Shown: in pieces, positions 7,682 through 15,290 of the stretch
Numbering within the stretch: position 1 is the first letter of the stretch
Layout of the letters: each line of letters starts with the position of its first letter
Source of the DNA: a virus
Virus record (IMG/VR): IMGVR_UViG_3300043418_000102
Span: 1 to 26,104 of that record
Length of the DNA stretch: 26,104 nt
Reading direction: 5' to 3' (one strand)
The notes under the pieces: model-generated
What the model was told of the DNA's origin: nothing
Database searches by the model: none
What the model saw: only the letters and a program-made list of their open reading frames with translations
Made by a program: the position numbers and the translations under genes

Positions 7682-8104
7682 TTAAATGTTGCCCTGCATA
7701 CCTGCTTGAATCGATTCCCAATGACGCAAATTCCACTCATATACGGCTTGCGGATCATCCTTTGGAATTGCTGCTTTAACGCTTGCAATGTGTGTTGCCC
7801 AGGGCCCACTATTACTTATCGTACCTGTGGCCTGTAGCTCTTTAAAAAGCATATCCATTTGGTTTCCCACCGGAGTATATGCAATACCTCTAGCAACCTG
7901 GTAAGCTGTTTCTGCAAAACCCGGCAGCTTGGTAATATCAAATTTGGTAATAGTACCATCTTCGTTGTATAGATCGTGTGTAGTTGTTCCATCGGGAACG
8001 TCAACCCATTGGAAATCTGGGTGTACTTCAAATTCTTCCCCAACTTCTCGAATTTCACAAATTCGACCTTGCTCTGTGTTATGTAAAAGTGCTCGTAATG
8101 TCAT
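7682..8104 (-). CDS. Tail fibre assembly chaperone-like protein
   Basis: A 140-aa protein likely to assist folding or attachment of the fibres just upstream. The N-terminal half has strands EEFEVHPDFQWVDVP (23-37) and a HDLYNEDGT segment. The C-terminal half carries YTPVGNQMDMLFKEL (76-90) followed by W102, a VK pair and IPKD, a pattern like the YPPIxDQLDMLW helix common in small phage tail assembly proteins (XkdW/DUF4376-like). I chose the ATG at 8104 because AAAGGA lies about 9 bases before it; an upstream in-frame ATG at 8140 would overlap the preceding gene and has no such site. Position at the end of the fibre genes is the usual one for such chaperones. Function is inferred from motif and context. 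Confidence 0.55.
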   Translation of the reverse strand: MTLRALLHNTEQGRICEIREVGEEFEVHPDFQWVDVPDGTTTHDLYNEDGTITKFDITKLPGFAETAYQVARGIAYTPVGNQMDMLFKELQATGTISNSGPWATHIASVKAAIPKDDPQAVYEWNLRHWESIQAGMQGNI

Positions 8105-8120
8105 TTTATTTTCCTTTCGA

Positions 8121-8840
8121 TTATCTATAAGAGTAAACAATAACTATCCCGGCCTGTCCGTACTCGCCGGCACTGTGGCCACGTGGATGACTGTAACCCC
8201 AGTCTGTTACGTTGCCAGGGCCGCCTGTACCTGGGGCACCTGTGGATATACCGTGCTGCACGTTCCATCCTAGATTACTGTGATTTCGTATGTGTGCTTG
8301 CGCTCCACCAAAATAGCTTGCACCGGCGAGTGAACTCAGTGATCCATGCCCAACGCCGTTGGTATGGCCCCAACCCCCGCCACCTTGTACATGAACTGCT
8401 TGGCCCGATGCACTGTTACCGCCATGTCCACCACTGTGGCTATACTGCTGATTTGCACCGTATCCGCCAATGGCACTCATATAGGTTCCAAAACTACTCG
8501 TGCCTCCGTTACCTGCTGCTGAGTAGTAAGCAGCATAACTACCACCACCGCCCACTGTAACTGCGACCGATCCCACTCCGCTGACGCCAAATACGTTTTC
8601 TGCATAGCATCCTGCACCACCACTTTCGCAATAGCCTGCACCACCACCACCTCCGCCAACTAATTTAACATGTACAACTGTGGCACCAGGATTTGTCCAT
8701 GTGCCACTTTGCCTAAATGCCTGGATATCAATTAAGTCGCCGCGGTCTGTACCATTTAAAGCAAGACCACCGTTTAGTTTTGAAGTTTGCGTTGTTCCAT
8801 TACTAAATGTAATGCCACTTGCACCTAATGTTACTGCCAT
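8121..8840 (-). CDS. Glycine-rich tail fibre / adhesin-like protein, copy 3
   Basis: A 239-aa protein, third in transcription order of three paralogues. It opens with the short fibre segment SGITFSNGTTQ seen in many phage tail fibres, then a beta segment (AFRQSGTWTNPGATVVHVKLV), then a long glycine-rich region from about residue 62 to the end with GGGGGGAGYCESGGAG, VTVGGGG, GGTSSFG and GGHGGNS, closing with AGIVIVYSYR. Glycine-rich domains of this kind form the distal adhesin in some T4-like phages (gp38-type), where loops between polyglycine helices bind the receptor. It differs from its sisters mainly in the last 90 residues, which contain many His, Asn and Trp. An AAGGAT ribosome site lies about 7-12 bases upstream. 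The adhesin role is inferred. Confidence 0.75.
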   Translation of the reverse strand: MAVTLGASGITFSNGTTQTSKLNGGLALNGTDRGDLIDIQAFRQSGTWTNPGATVVHVKLVGGGGGGAGYCESGGAGCYAENVFGVSGVGSVAVTVGGGGSYAAYYSAAGNGGTSSFGTYMSAIGGYGANQQYSHSGGHGGNSASGQAVHVQGGGGWGHTNGVGHGSLSSLAGASYFGGAQAHIRNHSNLGWNVQHGISTGAPGTGGPGNVTDWGYSHPRGHSAGEYGQAGIVIVYSYR

Positions 8841-8849
8841 GTTTTATCC

Positions 8850-9506
8850 TTATGTGTATGCAATTATTACGCATACTCCGCCTGTACCTGTAGTACCCGC
8901 GCCACCATCATTTGTACGACCACCAGTTGCACCTGATCCCCATGCTGGTCCGTTATTTGTTGCAGTTGTAGAACCCCTATTGTATACTCCAGTTCCCCCA
9001 AAGAAACTGGCGCCGCCGCCTGCTGTGGCTGCGTGGTTTGCCGAATTTCCGTGGCCTGCGCCTGTTCCGCCAACTGTTGACAGTTGTGCTCCACCGAAGC
9101 TATTACCACCATGTCCGCCGCCATGGCTATTGTTATTATTCGCGCCGTGCCCGCCCGAGGCTGACAACAATGATCCAAAGCTAGTAGTCCCGCCTGATCC
9201 TGCTGCTGCATAATAGCCAACACCGCCACCGCCGCCACCAATGGTTACAGTGTATGTTGCACCCGGAGAAACTACGTATGTACCTTCTGCGTATCCACCA
9301 GCACCACCACTTTCGCAATAGCCAGCACTGCCCCCGCCGCCTCCCTGTACTTGCACCAATATTCTAGTACAGTTAGACGGAACAGTATATGTACCTGTTG
9401 ATGTAAACATCTGGATACTAATTGGCTGACCTCTGTCAGAGTACGTTGTTGTCTGAGAAGACCCATCACTAAATGTAATGCCGCTTGCATCTAATGTAAT
9501 TGCCAT
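8850..9506 (-). CDS. Glycine-rich tail fibre / adhesin-like protein, copy 2
   Basis: A 218-aa middle paralogue. It shares SGITFSDGSSQ at the N-terminus, the segment MFTSTGTYTVPSNCTRILVQV, then AGYCESGGAGGYAEGTYVVSPGATYTV-type strands, VTIGGGGGGVGYYAAAGSGGT and GGHGANNNNSHGGGHGGNS, and ends TGGVCVIIAYT. The closest copy by eye is the first (9515-10174), for instance in GGGGGGVGYYAA and the GANxNxSH block. The region after residue 140 (TGAGHGNSANHAATAGGG onward) is the most divergent, as expected if it holds the receptor-binding loops. AAGGAA lies upstream of the ATG and the gap from the previous gene is only 8 bases. Virion location and adhesion are inferred from family features and gene order. 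Confidence 0.75.
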   Translation of the reverse strand: MAITLDASGITFSDGSSQTTTYSDRGQPISIQMFTSTGTYTVPSNCTRILVQVQGGGGGSAGYCESGGAGGYAEGTYVVSPGATYTVTIGGGGGGVGYYAAAGSGGTTSFGSLLSASGGHGANNNNSHGGGHGGNSFGGAQLSTVGGTGAGHGNSANHAATAGGGASFFGGTGVYNRGSTTATNNGPAWGSGATGGRTNDGGAGTTGTGGVCVIIAYT

Positions 9507-9514
9507 ATTATTCC

Positions 9515-10174
9515 TTAAGAGTAAGCATATACTACAACAATACCGGCTGCTGCCGTTTTGCCGCCACCAGCGTTACTAGTTGTTCCACCGCTGGCTCCAG
9601 CGCCTGGCGCACCAGGACCAATTTGTTCACCGCCGCTGTGTCGTGTTCCCATGCCGCCACCAAAGTAACCAGACACTCCACGAGCGCCATATGCGCCAAA
9701 ACCGTTTGTGTGCCCTACGCCGCCACCACCTGCGATCGTTATTTGGCCACCTGATCCAGTTCCGCCATGTCCGCCAGTGTGACTGTAGTTTGCGTTTGCT
9801 CCGTACCCACCTGTGGCTGTAACTAGGCCAGCAAAGCTGCTAGTGCCACCAGTTCCGCCTGCGGCGTAATAGCCCACTCCGCCACCTCCCCCGCCTACAG
9901 TTACTGCAAAAGTCTGTCCAGGGCTTACTGCATGAATCAAACGTTCTGCATATCCACCGGCTCCACCACTTTCAAAATGCCCTGCTCCGCCACCGCCTGC
10001 GCCGTGTACTTTAACCAGGAGTTTCCTACACGGGGTTGGCGCAGTATATGTGCCACTTGCTGTAAAAGTAGTAATAGAGACTAATTGACCATAGTCATTA
10101 TTAGACGTCGGTGACCCGTTTTGTTTAGAGCCATCGCTAAATGTTAATCCACTGTTATCAATTGATACTGCCAT
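9515..10174 (-). CDS. Glycine-rich tail fibre / adhesin-like protein, copy 1
   Basis: A 219-aa protein, first of the three paralogues after the S74 fibre. Layout: SGLTFSDGSKQ, TTFTASGTYTAPTPCRKLLVKV, the block GHFESGGAGGYAE, a strand SPGQTFAVTVGGGGGGVGYYAAGGTGGTSSF, GYGANANYSHTGGHGGTGSGG, and the terminal strand AAGIVVVYAYS. The first copy has Phe where the others have Cys in the xESGGAG block. It starts 2 bases after the stop of the S74 fibre with no obvious ribosome site, so translation is probably coupled. The tandem arrangement right after the long fibres suggests all three are distal, exchangeable receptor-binding pieces. This is inference from position. Confidence 0.75.
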   Translation of the reverse strand: MAVSIDNSGLTFSDGSKQNGSPTSNNDYGQLVSITTFTASGTYTAPTPCRKLLVKVHGAGGGGAGHFESGGAGGYAERLIHAVSPGQTFAVTVGGGGGGVGYYAAGGTGGTSSFAGLVTATGGYGANANYSHTGGHGGTGSGGQITIAGGGGVGHTNGFGAYGARGVSGYFGGGMGTRHSGGEQIGPGAPGAGASGGTTSNAGGGKTAAAGIVVVYAYS

Positions 10175-10176
10175 AG

Positions 10177-11205
10177 TTATTTGAGTTGTTGCTTAATTGT
10201 ATTTACTTCTTGACGCAATTCTTTAATTGCTTCTACTAATAAAGGAACTAGTCGTTCGTACTGTACAGTTAAGTAGTTCTCGCCGCTTTTGCTGTTACCT
10301 TGTGCATCTCTATCAAACGGTGCTAAAGCCACTGCTTCTGGCTGTACACGCTGTACTGCCTGCGCACTTAACGCAACCTGTTGCGTAGTGTTGTTAAATC
10401 CAAGTTCTCTAGCTAATTCGTTTTCAACGTACAAGAAGCCACTTAGTTGATCCACTTTATCAAGTGCGTTTTCAATATTACCAATCTTGGTTTTTAAACG
10501 CTCGTCTGAGTAGAACGCAACAATGGAGTTAGTTGCAAGAATCTGTCCTGCTGTGTTTGACGCCCCTGTGCCTACCCCCAATGAGTTACAGTTGAAGTTT
10601 GCCAATGCACTTACCGATCCAGTAGCATCACTTACTACTACCGATTCAACTGCACCCCCAGCGGCGCCGCCGCCGTTAAATCTCAATCCGCCCCTGGCTG
10701 CGGCTGACCAGTTTTGTACAATAGTTGCTTTAGCATTGTTTTGTGTATCATTAACTACACTCGGTGTTCCTGCTGTGGCAGATGTTGTGATAGTTTGCAA
10801 AACGGAACCAGCTGAACCACCAATGTTTAACGATGCTGCTGTACCGGTTAACCCAGTACCTGCTCCGGCAAAACTTGCACCAGTGACGGCACCAGTTACT
10901 GCTAGTGTACTTGCCATTGTTACTGCACCACTAAATGCTCCAGTGCTTGCAGATATTGCAGCCATAGTACTTGCGCCACTTACGCTTAATGTACTAGCCA
11001 TAGAAATAGCACCAGGGAATGTACCTGCGGCAATGTCTGCTGCTGTTAATGTAACTGCACCAGTTCTACCCGCCACGCTTTGCACAGGGCTGGCTGTAGC
11101 GACAGATCCTTGCGGATCCCATACGCCCATGCCTGCATCGTATACGTAGGTGATGTTGTTGTTTGTGTATGTTTGTCCATTTGTTGGACTTACTGGAAAA
11201 GCCAT
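10177..11205 (-). CDS. Tail fibre with C-terminal Peptidase_S74 chaperone domain
   Basis: A 342-aa fibre protein. The N-terminus (FPVSPTNGQTYTNNNITYVYD, VQSVAGRTGAVTLTAADI) is a joining module common in phage fibres. Residues 60-230 are low-complexity repeats such as AISMASTLSVSGA and AVTMASTLAVTGA, expected to form a trimeric beta-helix. The C-terminus is an intramolecular chaperone of the S74 family: YSDERLKTKIGNI with the Ser233-Lys238 self-cleavage pair, followed by the L-x-G-F-Y segment and a helical tail EAIKELRQEVNTIKQQL that forms a coiled coil. In this family the domain drives trimer folding and then cuts itself off. The ATG at 11205 overlaps the stop of the 1347-aa fibre. Confidence 0.88.
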   Translation of the reverse strand: MAFPVSPTNGQTYTNNNITYVYDAGMGVWDPQGSVATASPVQSVAGRTGAVTLTAADIAAGTFPGAISMASTLSVSGASTMAAISASTGAFSGAVTMASTLAVTGAVTGASFAGAGTGLTGTAASLNIGGSAGSVLQTITTSATAGTPSVVNDTQNNAKATIVQNWSAAARGGLRFNGGGAAGGAVESVVVSDATGSVSALANFNCNSLGVGTGASNTAGQILATNSIVAFYSDERLKTKIGNIENALDKVDQLSGFLYVENELARELGFNNTTQQVALSAQAVQRVQPEAVALAPFDRDAQGNSKSGENYLTVQYERLVPLLVEAIKELRQEVNTIKQQLK

Positions 11206-14200
11206 TAAAATCTCCCTACCACTACTTCAATAGTAGCTATGTTGTTAGTTCTGTTTTCGCCTAGTGCCTTACCAATTACGCAACCAGGTTTATATAGTGC
11301 AGTTTCCATTCTTTGAGCTACGCCAGGAATACCAGATGTAACTAGAATGTCACCTTTATTTACAATGCCAACTACCTTACATGGAACACGGCCTGTAAAT
11401 GCAACTGGCAAACCAATTGCTTCGCTGTTCATTAAGTACGCGGGGTTAGTTGAAATAACTCCTGCTACTCTAGTGTCGTGTGATAAGTTAGTTGCTGTAA
11501 TTTCTTCTTCACCGCCAAATACAACTACCGTACCAGGTTCGTATTCTTGATCGCTTGCATAGTTTTCTGCCAAGTCAGCATATTTTGCGCTGCTAGCTAA
11601 ACCAATGAAGTTAGCTGCCGTTAAGTTAGCTGATCCATCTCGCAATGCTAGTGTGTTAGCTGTTGCGGTAGTTGCTGCGTTATATAATGCGCTACTGATG
11701 TTCAACCAGTTGTATGTGCTACTTACGTTATCGTATACGTATTTGTACATAGTACCAGTGTTGCCACGGAACCATTCATCACCTTGTATCGGGCTCGTTG
11801 GAGCTAAGTTACCGGAGAAGTTGGTTATAAACGGTCTGCTGGTACGTGTCACGTTTCCGCTAAATGTGCCACCAACAAACGTTGGGCTTGCAGTAGTTCT
11901 TAGATCCTGCGGGCTGCTAATAGTAATTGTACTTCCGCTTGCTGTTGCAGTTACACCATTGGTACTTGCAAAAGTTAGTGTACCGTTACCTGCAACTGCT
12001 CCAGTTCCGGTTGTGCCTGCTAACGAGAATCCAGACGGAGTAATAGCCGCAGTGGACAGCGAAGTAACACGACCATACGCATCAGTTGTGATGATTGGAA
12101 TAGCTGTTGTGTTGCCAACTGTGGTTGCACCTGGCCCGGTAGTTGGCAATGTAACTGCAACCGATCCAGTGGATGCAGATACTGTTAAGTTACCTGCGCC
12201 TGTGCTTGATAATGCAGTAACTCCGCTGTTGGTAACAGTTACAGTAGATCCAGAAATTGCAGTTGTAATACCTGTACCGCCTGCAACAGTTAATGTACCT
12301 CCGCCTGCAACTGAGCCTGTACCGCTACCACCAGCTAGAGAAATAGTTGTGCTAACTGCGTTGCTAGTTACGCTAGTTACGCGACCTTTGCTGTCAACAG
12401 TAATAGTTGGGATGCTGGTTGCACTACCATATACGCCAGGGGTTACGCCACTTGCTGCTAGCGTTGCAGAAATTGATCCACTTAGTGATCCACTTGCAGT
12501 TACATCGCCGGTTAGTGTCAATGAACTAGAAATAGCATTTGTTGTGATGCTAGATACGCGACCTTTGCTGTCAACAACAATAGTCGGGATGCTGGTTGCG
12601 GATCCGTAGTTACCGGCTGCTACACCGGTCGCTGTTAGGCTCAATCCTGCATTTGAACCGTTTGTAATGTTTGCTGTAATGTCAGCAGTGTTTGCTAACG
12701 TAGTTGTAGTAAACGGGCTACCGTTTGCAAAGTTATAACTGTCGGTATATACGCTGCCTGCATACACGCTACCAGTTACACCTGCTCCGCCTGTTACACG
12801 TAATGCACCAGTTAATGTGCTTGTTGCTGCGGTGCCTTGCTTCAAGGCCAGGTATCCACCGTTGTTGGCATTGCCGTGGAATCGTGCAACTTCTGCGTTA
12901 GCAAAGAAACTGTTTGTGGCAATTACAATATCGCCAAACGTGCCAGTAGCATCAGTTGCTAATACTAAGTTTCCGCCTAATCCCGCATTAGACTTTGCAC
13001 TAGCAAACAAATAGCCATCATTGGCTTTAGTAATAGTATATGCTGGATCTGCGAACAGGTTGCCAGTGAAACCCATGTCCATGAATCCAGATGTACCATC
13101 AGTGATGTTATTTGGATATGCAACTATGTCAGCCGAACCTGTAGCACTTGTGTTAATCAATGCTGTTTGCACAAAGAATTGACCTGCATCCAATGCCTGA
13201 CTCGATTGTGTAGCAATAATACTTGGGTTTGTTAGTAATGTATTACTTGCTTGATATCCAAAGTAAGCTGCACCGTTTACGTTTATTGCGCCACTGATAC
13301 CAACGCCGCCAGTTACTACCATTGCACCCGATGATACTGTTGTGCTCGGTGTGCTGTCTAAGACGTTAATAGAACCAAGATCTAATGTATCGTAGATGAT
13401 GCCGGGATCAGCAAAATTGATAGTAGTAGAAGTTGGCTCGCTAGCAACGTTACTAAACAATGTCCAGCGATTGTTGTTGTGATTACGGACGAAACCAGTG
13501 TGCGAGTACACGTTAGCTGGACCGCCAATGAAGTGACTGTACAAACCAGCTTCGTAGTTGTAAGGGAAAGGCGGCGTTGTTAGGTAAACCAACGGACTTG
13601 TAACACTCAACGTTGAAGTTGATGTTGCAATCAAGTTAGGAGTAAAGATGCTACCAACAACGTGCAAGTCTCCACCAATATATGATGTTGCTCCTGCGCC
13701 AATACCGCCAGTAACTACCAATGCACCGTTTCCGGCGCCTGTACTTACTGCATTGTTTGTAATGCTTGTTACGCCGGTTACGCCCAGTGTACCGTTTACT
13801 TGTGCAGGTCCGTTTGTAGTTAATCCAGCGAATTGTGGAGTAGCGGTTGGGCGTAAGTCTTGTGGACTTGAAAGAGATACGTTTGTGCCGCTTACTGCTG
13901 CAACGAATCCGTTTGTGCTTGAAAAAGTTAACGATTGGCTAGCCAAGTCAACTGCACCAGTGCCAGTTGTGCCAGCGGTGTTAAGAGTTGTGCTGATGCT
14001 TGCTGTAGTTAACGCTGTTACACGACCATATGCGTCAGTTGTAATAACTGGAATGGCACTCGAGCTGCCAACTGTTGTTGCACCGGGGCCTGTTGCTGGT
14101 AACGATAAGGTAATTGCGCCTGTTGATGATGACACTGTTACATTACCTGCACCGCTACTTGCTAAGGAAGTTACACCAGTGTTAGTAATTGTAATTGCTT

Positions 14201-15248
14201 GACCGCTTGCGCTAGTAGTAATACCAGTACCGCCATTGATTGCAAGCGACTGGCTTGCTAATGCCACAGTGCCTGTTCCCGATGTTCCGCTGGTGCTCAA
14301 TGTGGTACTAATGCTTGCGGTAGACAAGGCTGTTATGCGACCGTAGGCGTCAGTTGTAATAACTGGGATAGCACTTGAGCTGCCAACGGTTGTTGCACCA
14401 GGGCCGGTAGCAGTTAGTGCAACACTTGCACCACTAATTGTTAAGTTACCTGCGCCACTGCTTGTGCTTACTACGCGATTGCCAGAATCAAATAGAGATC
14501 CTGCATATACTGCTCCGCTGATACCTGCGCCACCTTGTACTACTAATGCACCAGTTGTGGTATTGGTACTAGTTGTTCCGCTAGCTGCTACAATATTTCC
14601 AGTGTTAATTAACACACCACTGTTATTAATTGGTCCACCAGTATAAACTGCACCACTAATACCAATGCCCCCAGCCACTATCATTGCACCAGTGGTAGTA
14701 CTGGTACTTGGTTGACTGTTCGATATAGTTACTGTGCCTGCTGACGAGAATGTTCCGCCCGATAGTGTTGCATTAGTTATAGTAATATTTGCAAATGTCA
14801 CTGACCCAGTGGTTCGCAAATCTTGCTGGTTTGATATTGTTAATGTGCTTCCACTTGCAACAACTGATACTCCGTTTGTACTTGCAAACGACAATGACCC
14901 GCCACTAGTAACTGACCCTGTTCCACCAGTGCCAACTAACCCAAATGTGGTAACTGCTGTGTTTGTGGTTACCGCGGTGATTCGACCTTTGCTATCAACA
15001 ACGATAGTTGGTACAAGAGTAGCAGACCCGTAAATGCCAGCCGATACGCCAGTTGTGTTTAAACTTAATCCAACTTCTGGGCCAACCGTTGCATTGGCTG
15101 AGATGTCGTTAGTATTACTAATACTTGTAACAATAGACGCACCATTGGCGAACAAGTGATGATCACTGTAAATTGATCCAGTTGTTGCATCGATGTTTGC
15201 CAGGCCAACTGTTAGCCCATTGTGTACTACAAAATTTCCGTTTGCCAT
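11205..15248 (-). CDS. Large repetitive tail fibre (1347 aa) with G2-like C-terminal domain
   Basis: Long fibre protein made mostly of Ser/Thr/Gly/Ala/Val beta repeats. Recurrent units are a D-[SA]-[KY]-GR-[IV] motif in six copies (three DSKGR, three DAYGR), a TGAxxVxGGxGIxGxxYxG unit in five copies, and QDLRxTxxxxF in three. Around residues 710-830 is a module shared with the 1668-aa fibre. The last 130 residues are non-repetitive: YADLAENYASDQEYEPGTVV, DTRVAGVISTNPAYLMN, then KVVGIVNKGDILVTSGIPG. This resembles the self-cleaving Peptidase_G2 domain of Bacillus phage neck appendages and similar ends of aquatic phage fibres, and likely assists trimerisation. There is a 42-base gap to the upstream fibre gene. 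No clear ribosome site precedes the start; GGGA and GGA stretches lie nearby. Confidence 0.85.
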   Translation of the reverse strand: MANGNFVVHNGLTVGLANIDATTGSIYSDHHLFANGASIVTSISNTNDISANATVGPEVGLSLNTTGVSAGIYGSATLVPTIVVDSKGRITAVTTNTAVTTFGLVGTGGTGSVTSGGSLSFASTNGVSVVASGSTLTISNQQDLRTTGSVTFANITITNATLSGGTFSSAGTVTISNSQPSTSTTTGAMIVAGGIGISGAVYTGGPINNSGVLINTGNIVAASGTTSTNTTTGALVVQGGAGISGAVYAGSLFDSGNRVVSTSSGAGNLTISGASVALTATGPGATTVGSSSAIPVITTDAYGRITALSTASISTTLSTSGTSGTGTVALASQSLAINGGTGITTSASGQAITITNTGVTSLASSGAGNVTVSSSTGAITLSLPATGPGATTVGSSSAIPVITTDAYGRVTALTTASISTTLNTAGTTGTGAVDLASQSLTFSSTNGFVAAVSGTNVSLSSPQDLRPTATPQFAGLTTNGPAQVNGTLGVTGVTSITNNAVSTGAGNGALVVTGGIGAGATSYIGGDLHVVGSIFTPNLIATSTSTLSVTSPLVYLTTPPFPYNYEAGLYSHFIGGPANVYSHTGFVRNHNNNRWTLFSNVASEPTSTTINFADPGIIYDTLDLGSINVLDSTPSTTVSSGAMVVTGGVGISGAINVNGAAYFGYQASNTLLTNPSIIATQSSQALDAGQFFVQTALINTSATGSADIVAYPNNITDGTSGFMDMGFTGNLFADPAYTITKANDGYLFASAKSNAGLGGNLVLATDATGTFGDIVIATNSFFANAEVARFHGNANNGGYLALKQGTAATSTLTGALRVTGGAGVTGSVYAGSVYTDSYNFANGSPFTTTTLANTADITANITNGSNAGLSLTATGVAAGNYGSATSIPTIVVDSKGRVSSITTNAISSSLTLTGDVTASGSLSGSISATLAASGVTPGVYGSATSIPTITVDSKGRVTSVTSNAVSTTISLAGGSGTGSVAGGGTLTVAGGTGITTAISGSTVTVTNSGVTALSSTGAGNLTVSASTGSVAVTLPTTGPGATTVGNTTAIPIITTDAYGRVTSLSTAAITPSGFSLAGTTGTGAVAGNGTLTFASTNGVTATASGSTITISSPQDLRTTASPTFVGGTFSGNVTRTSRPFITNFSGNLAPTSPIQGDEWFRGNTGTMYKYVYDNVSSTYNWLNISSALYNAATTATANTLALRDGSANLTAANFIGLASSAKYADLAENYASDQEYEPGTVVVFGGEEEITATNLSHDTRVAGVISTNPAYLMNSEAIGLPVAFTGRVPCKVVGIVNKGDILVTSGIPGVAQRMETALYKPGCVIGKALGENRTNNIATIEVVVGRF
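12061..15060 (-). repeat. DSKGR / DAYGR repeat units in the 1347-aa fibre gene
   Basis: Six degenerate units encode a strand plus D-x-x-GR turn. DAYGR copies lie at about 12060-12146, 14008-14098 and 14328-14411 (protein VGxxxAIPxITTDAYGR). DSKGR copies lie at about 12370-12440, 12543-12615 and 14978-15040 (protein YGSATxxPTIxVDSKGR). The two kinds differ in the residue before GR. The DNA is diverged by synonymous change, so protein structure is being conserved rather than a recent duplication seen. Confidence 0.75.
12755..13130 (-). repeat. Fibre module shared with the 1668-aa fibre, copy in the 1347-aa gene
   Basis: Encodes a segment with the order YTITKANDGYL, GGNLVLAT, GTFGDIVIA, AEVARFHGN, NNGGY, QGTAATSTLTGALRVTGGAG. 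The same order and most residues recur at 16340-16700 in the neighbouring fibre gene. The DNA is clearly related but with many silent changes. Confidence 0.8.
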
Positions 15249-15290
15249 AGTTCCATATATCCCTGCTGGCGGTTAAAATAAATTATAAAT

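Noticed and set aside
8867-9490. Minus-strand frames of 124 and 72 aa inside the glycine-rich genes
   Set aside because: They are out-of-frame readings of glycine codons giving Ala/Val/Gln-rich strings; the main frames keep the paralogue pattern.
8121-10174. Diversity-generating retroelement acting on the glycine-rich genes
   Set aside because: No reverse transcriptase gene and no template repeat with adenine-biased changes is visible in the window.
10523-15033. Several long plus-strand open frames rich in Ala, Val, Pro and Thr opposite the fibre genes (for example 10523-11149 and 11605-12609)
   Set aside because: They are antisense shadows of repetitive Ser/Thr/Gly/Ala codons; they have no ribosome sites and no family features, and the minus-strand frames are clear fibres.
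15249-15290. AT-rich stretch before the 1347-aa fibre as a late promoter
   Set aside because: It holds CTAAATTTATAATT but not the TAAATA core, so I see no supportable promoter.
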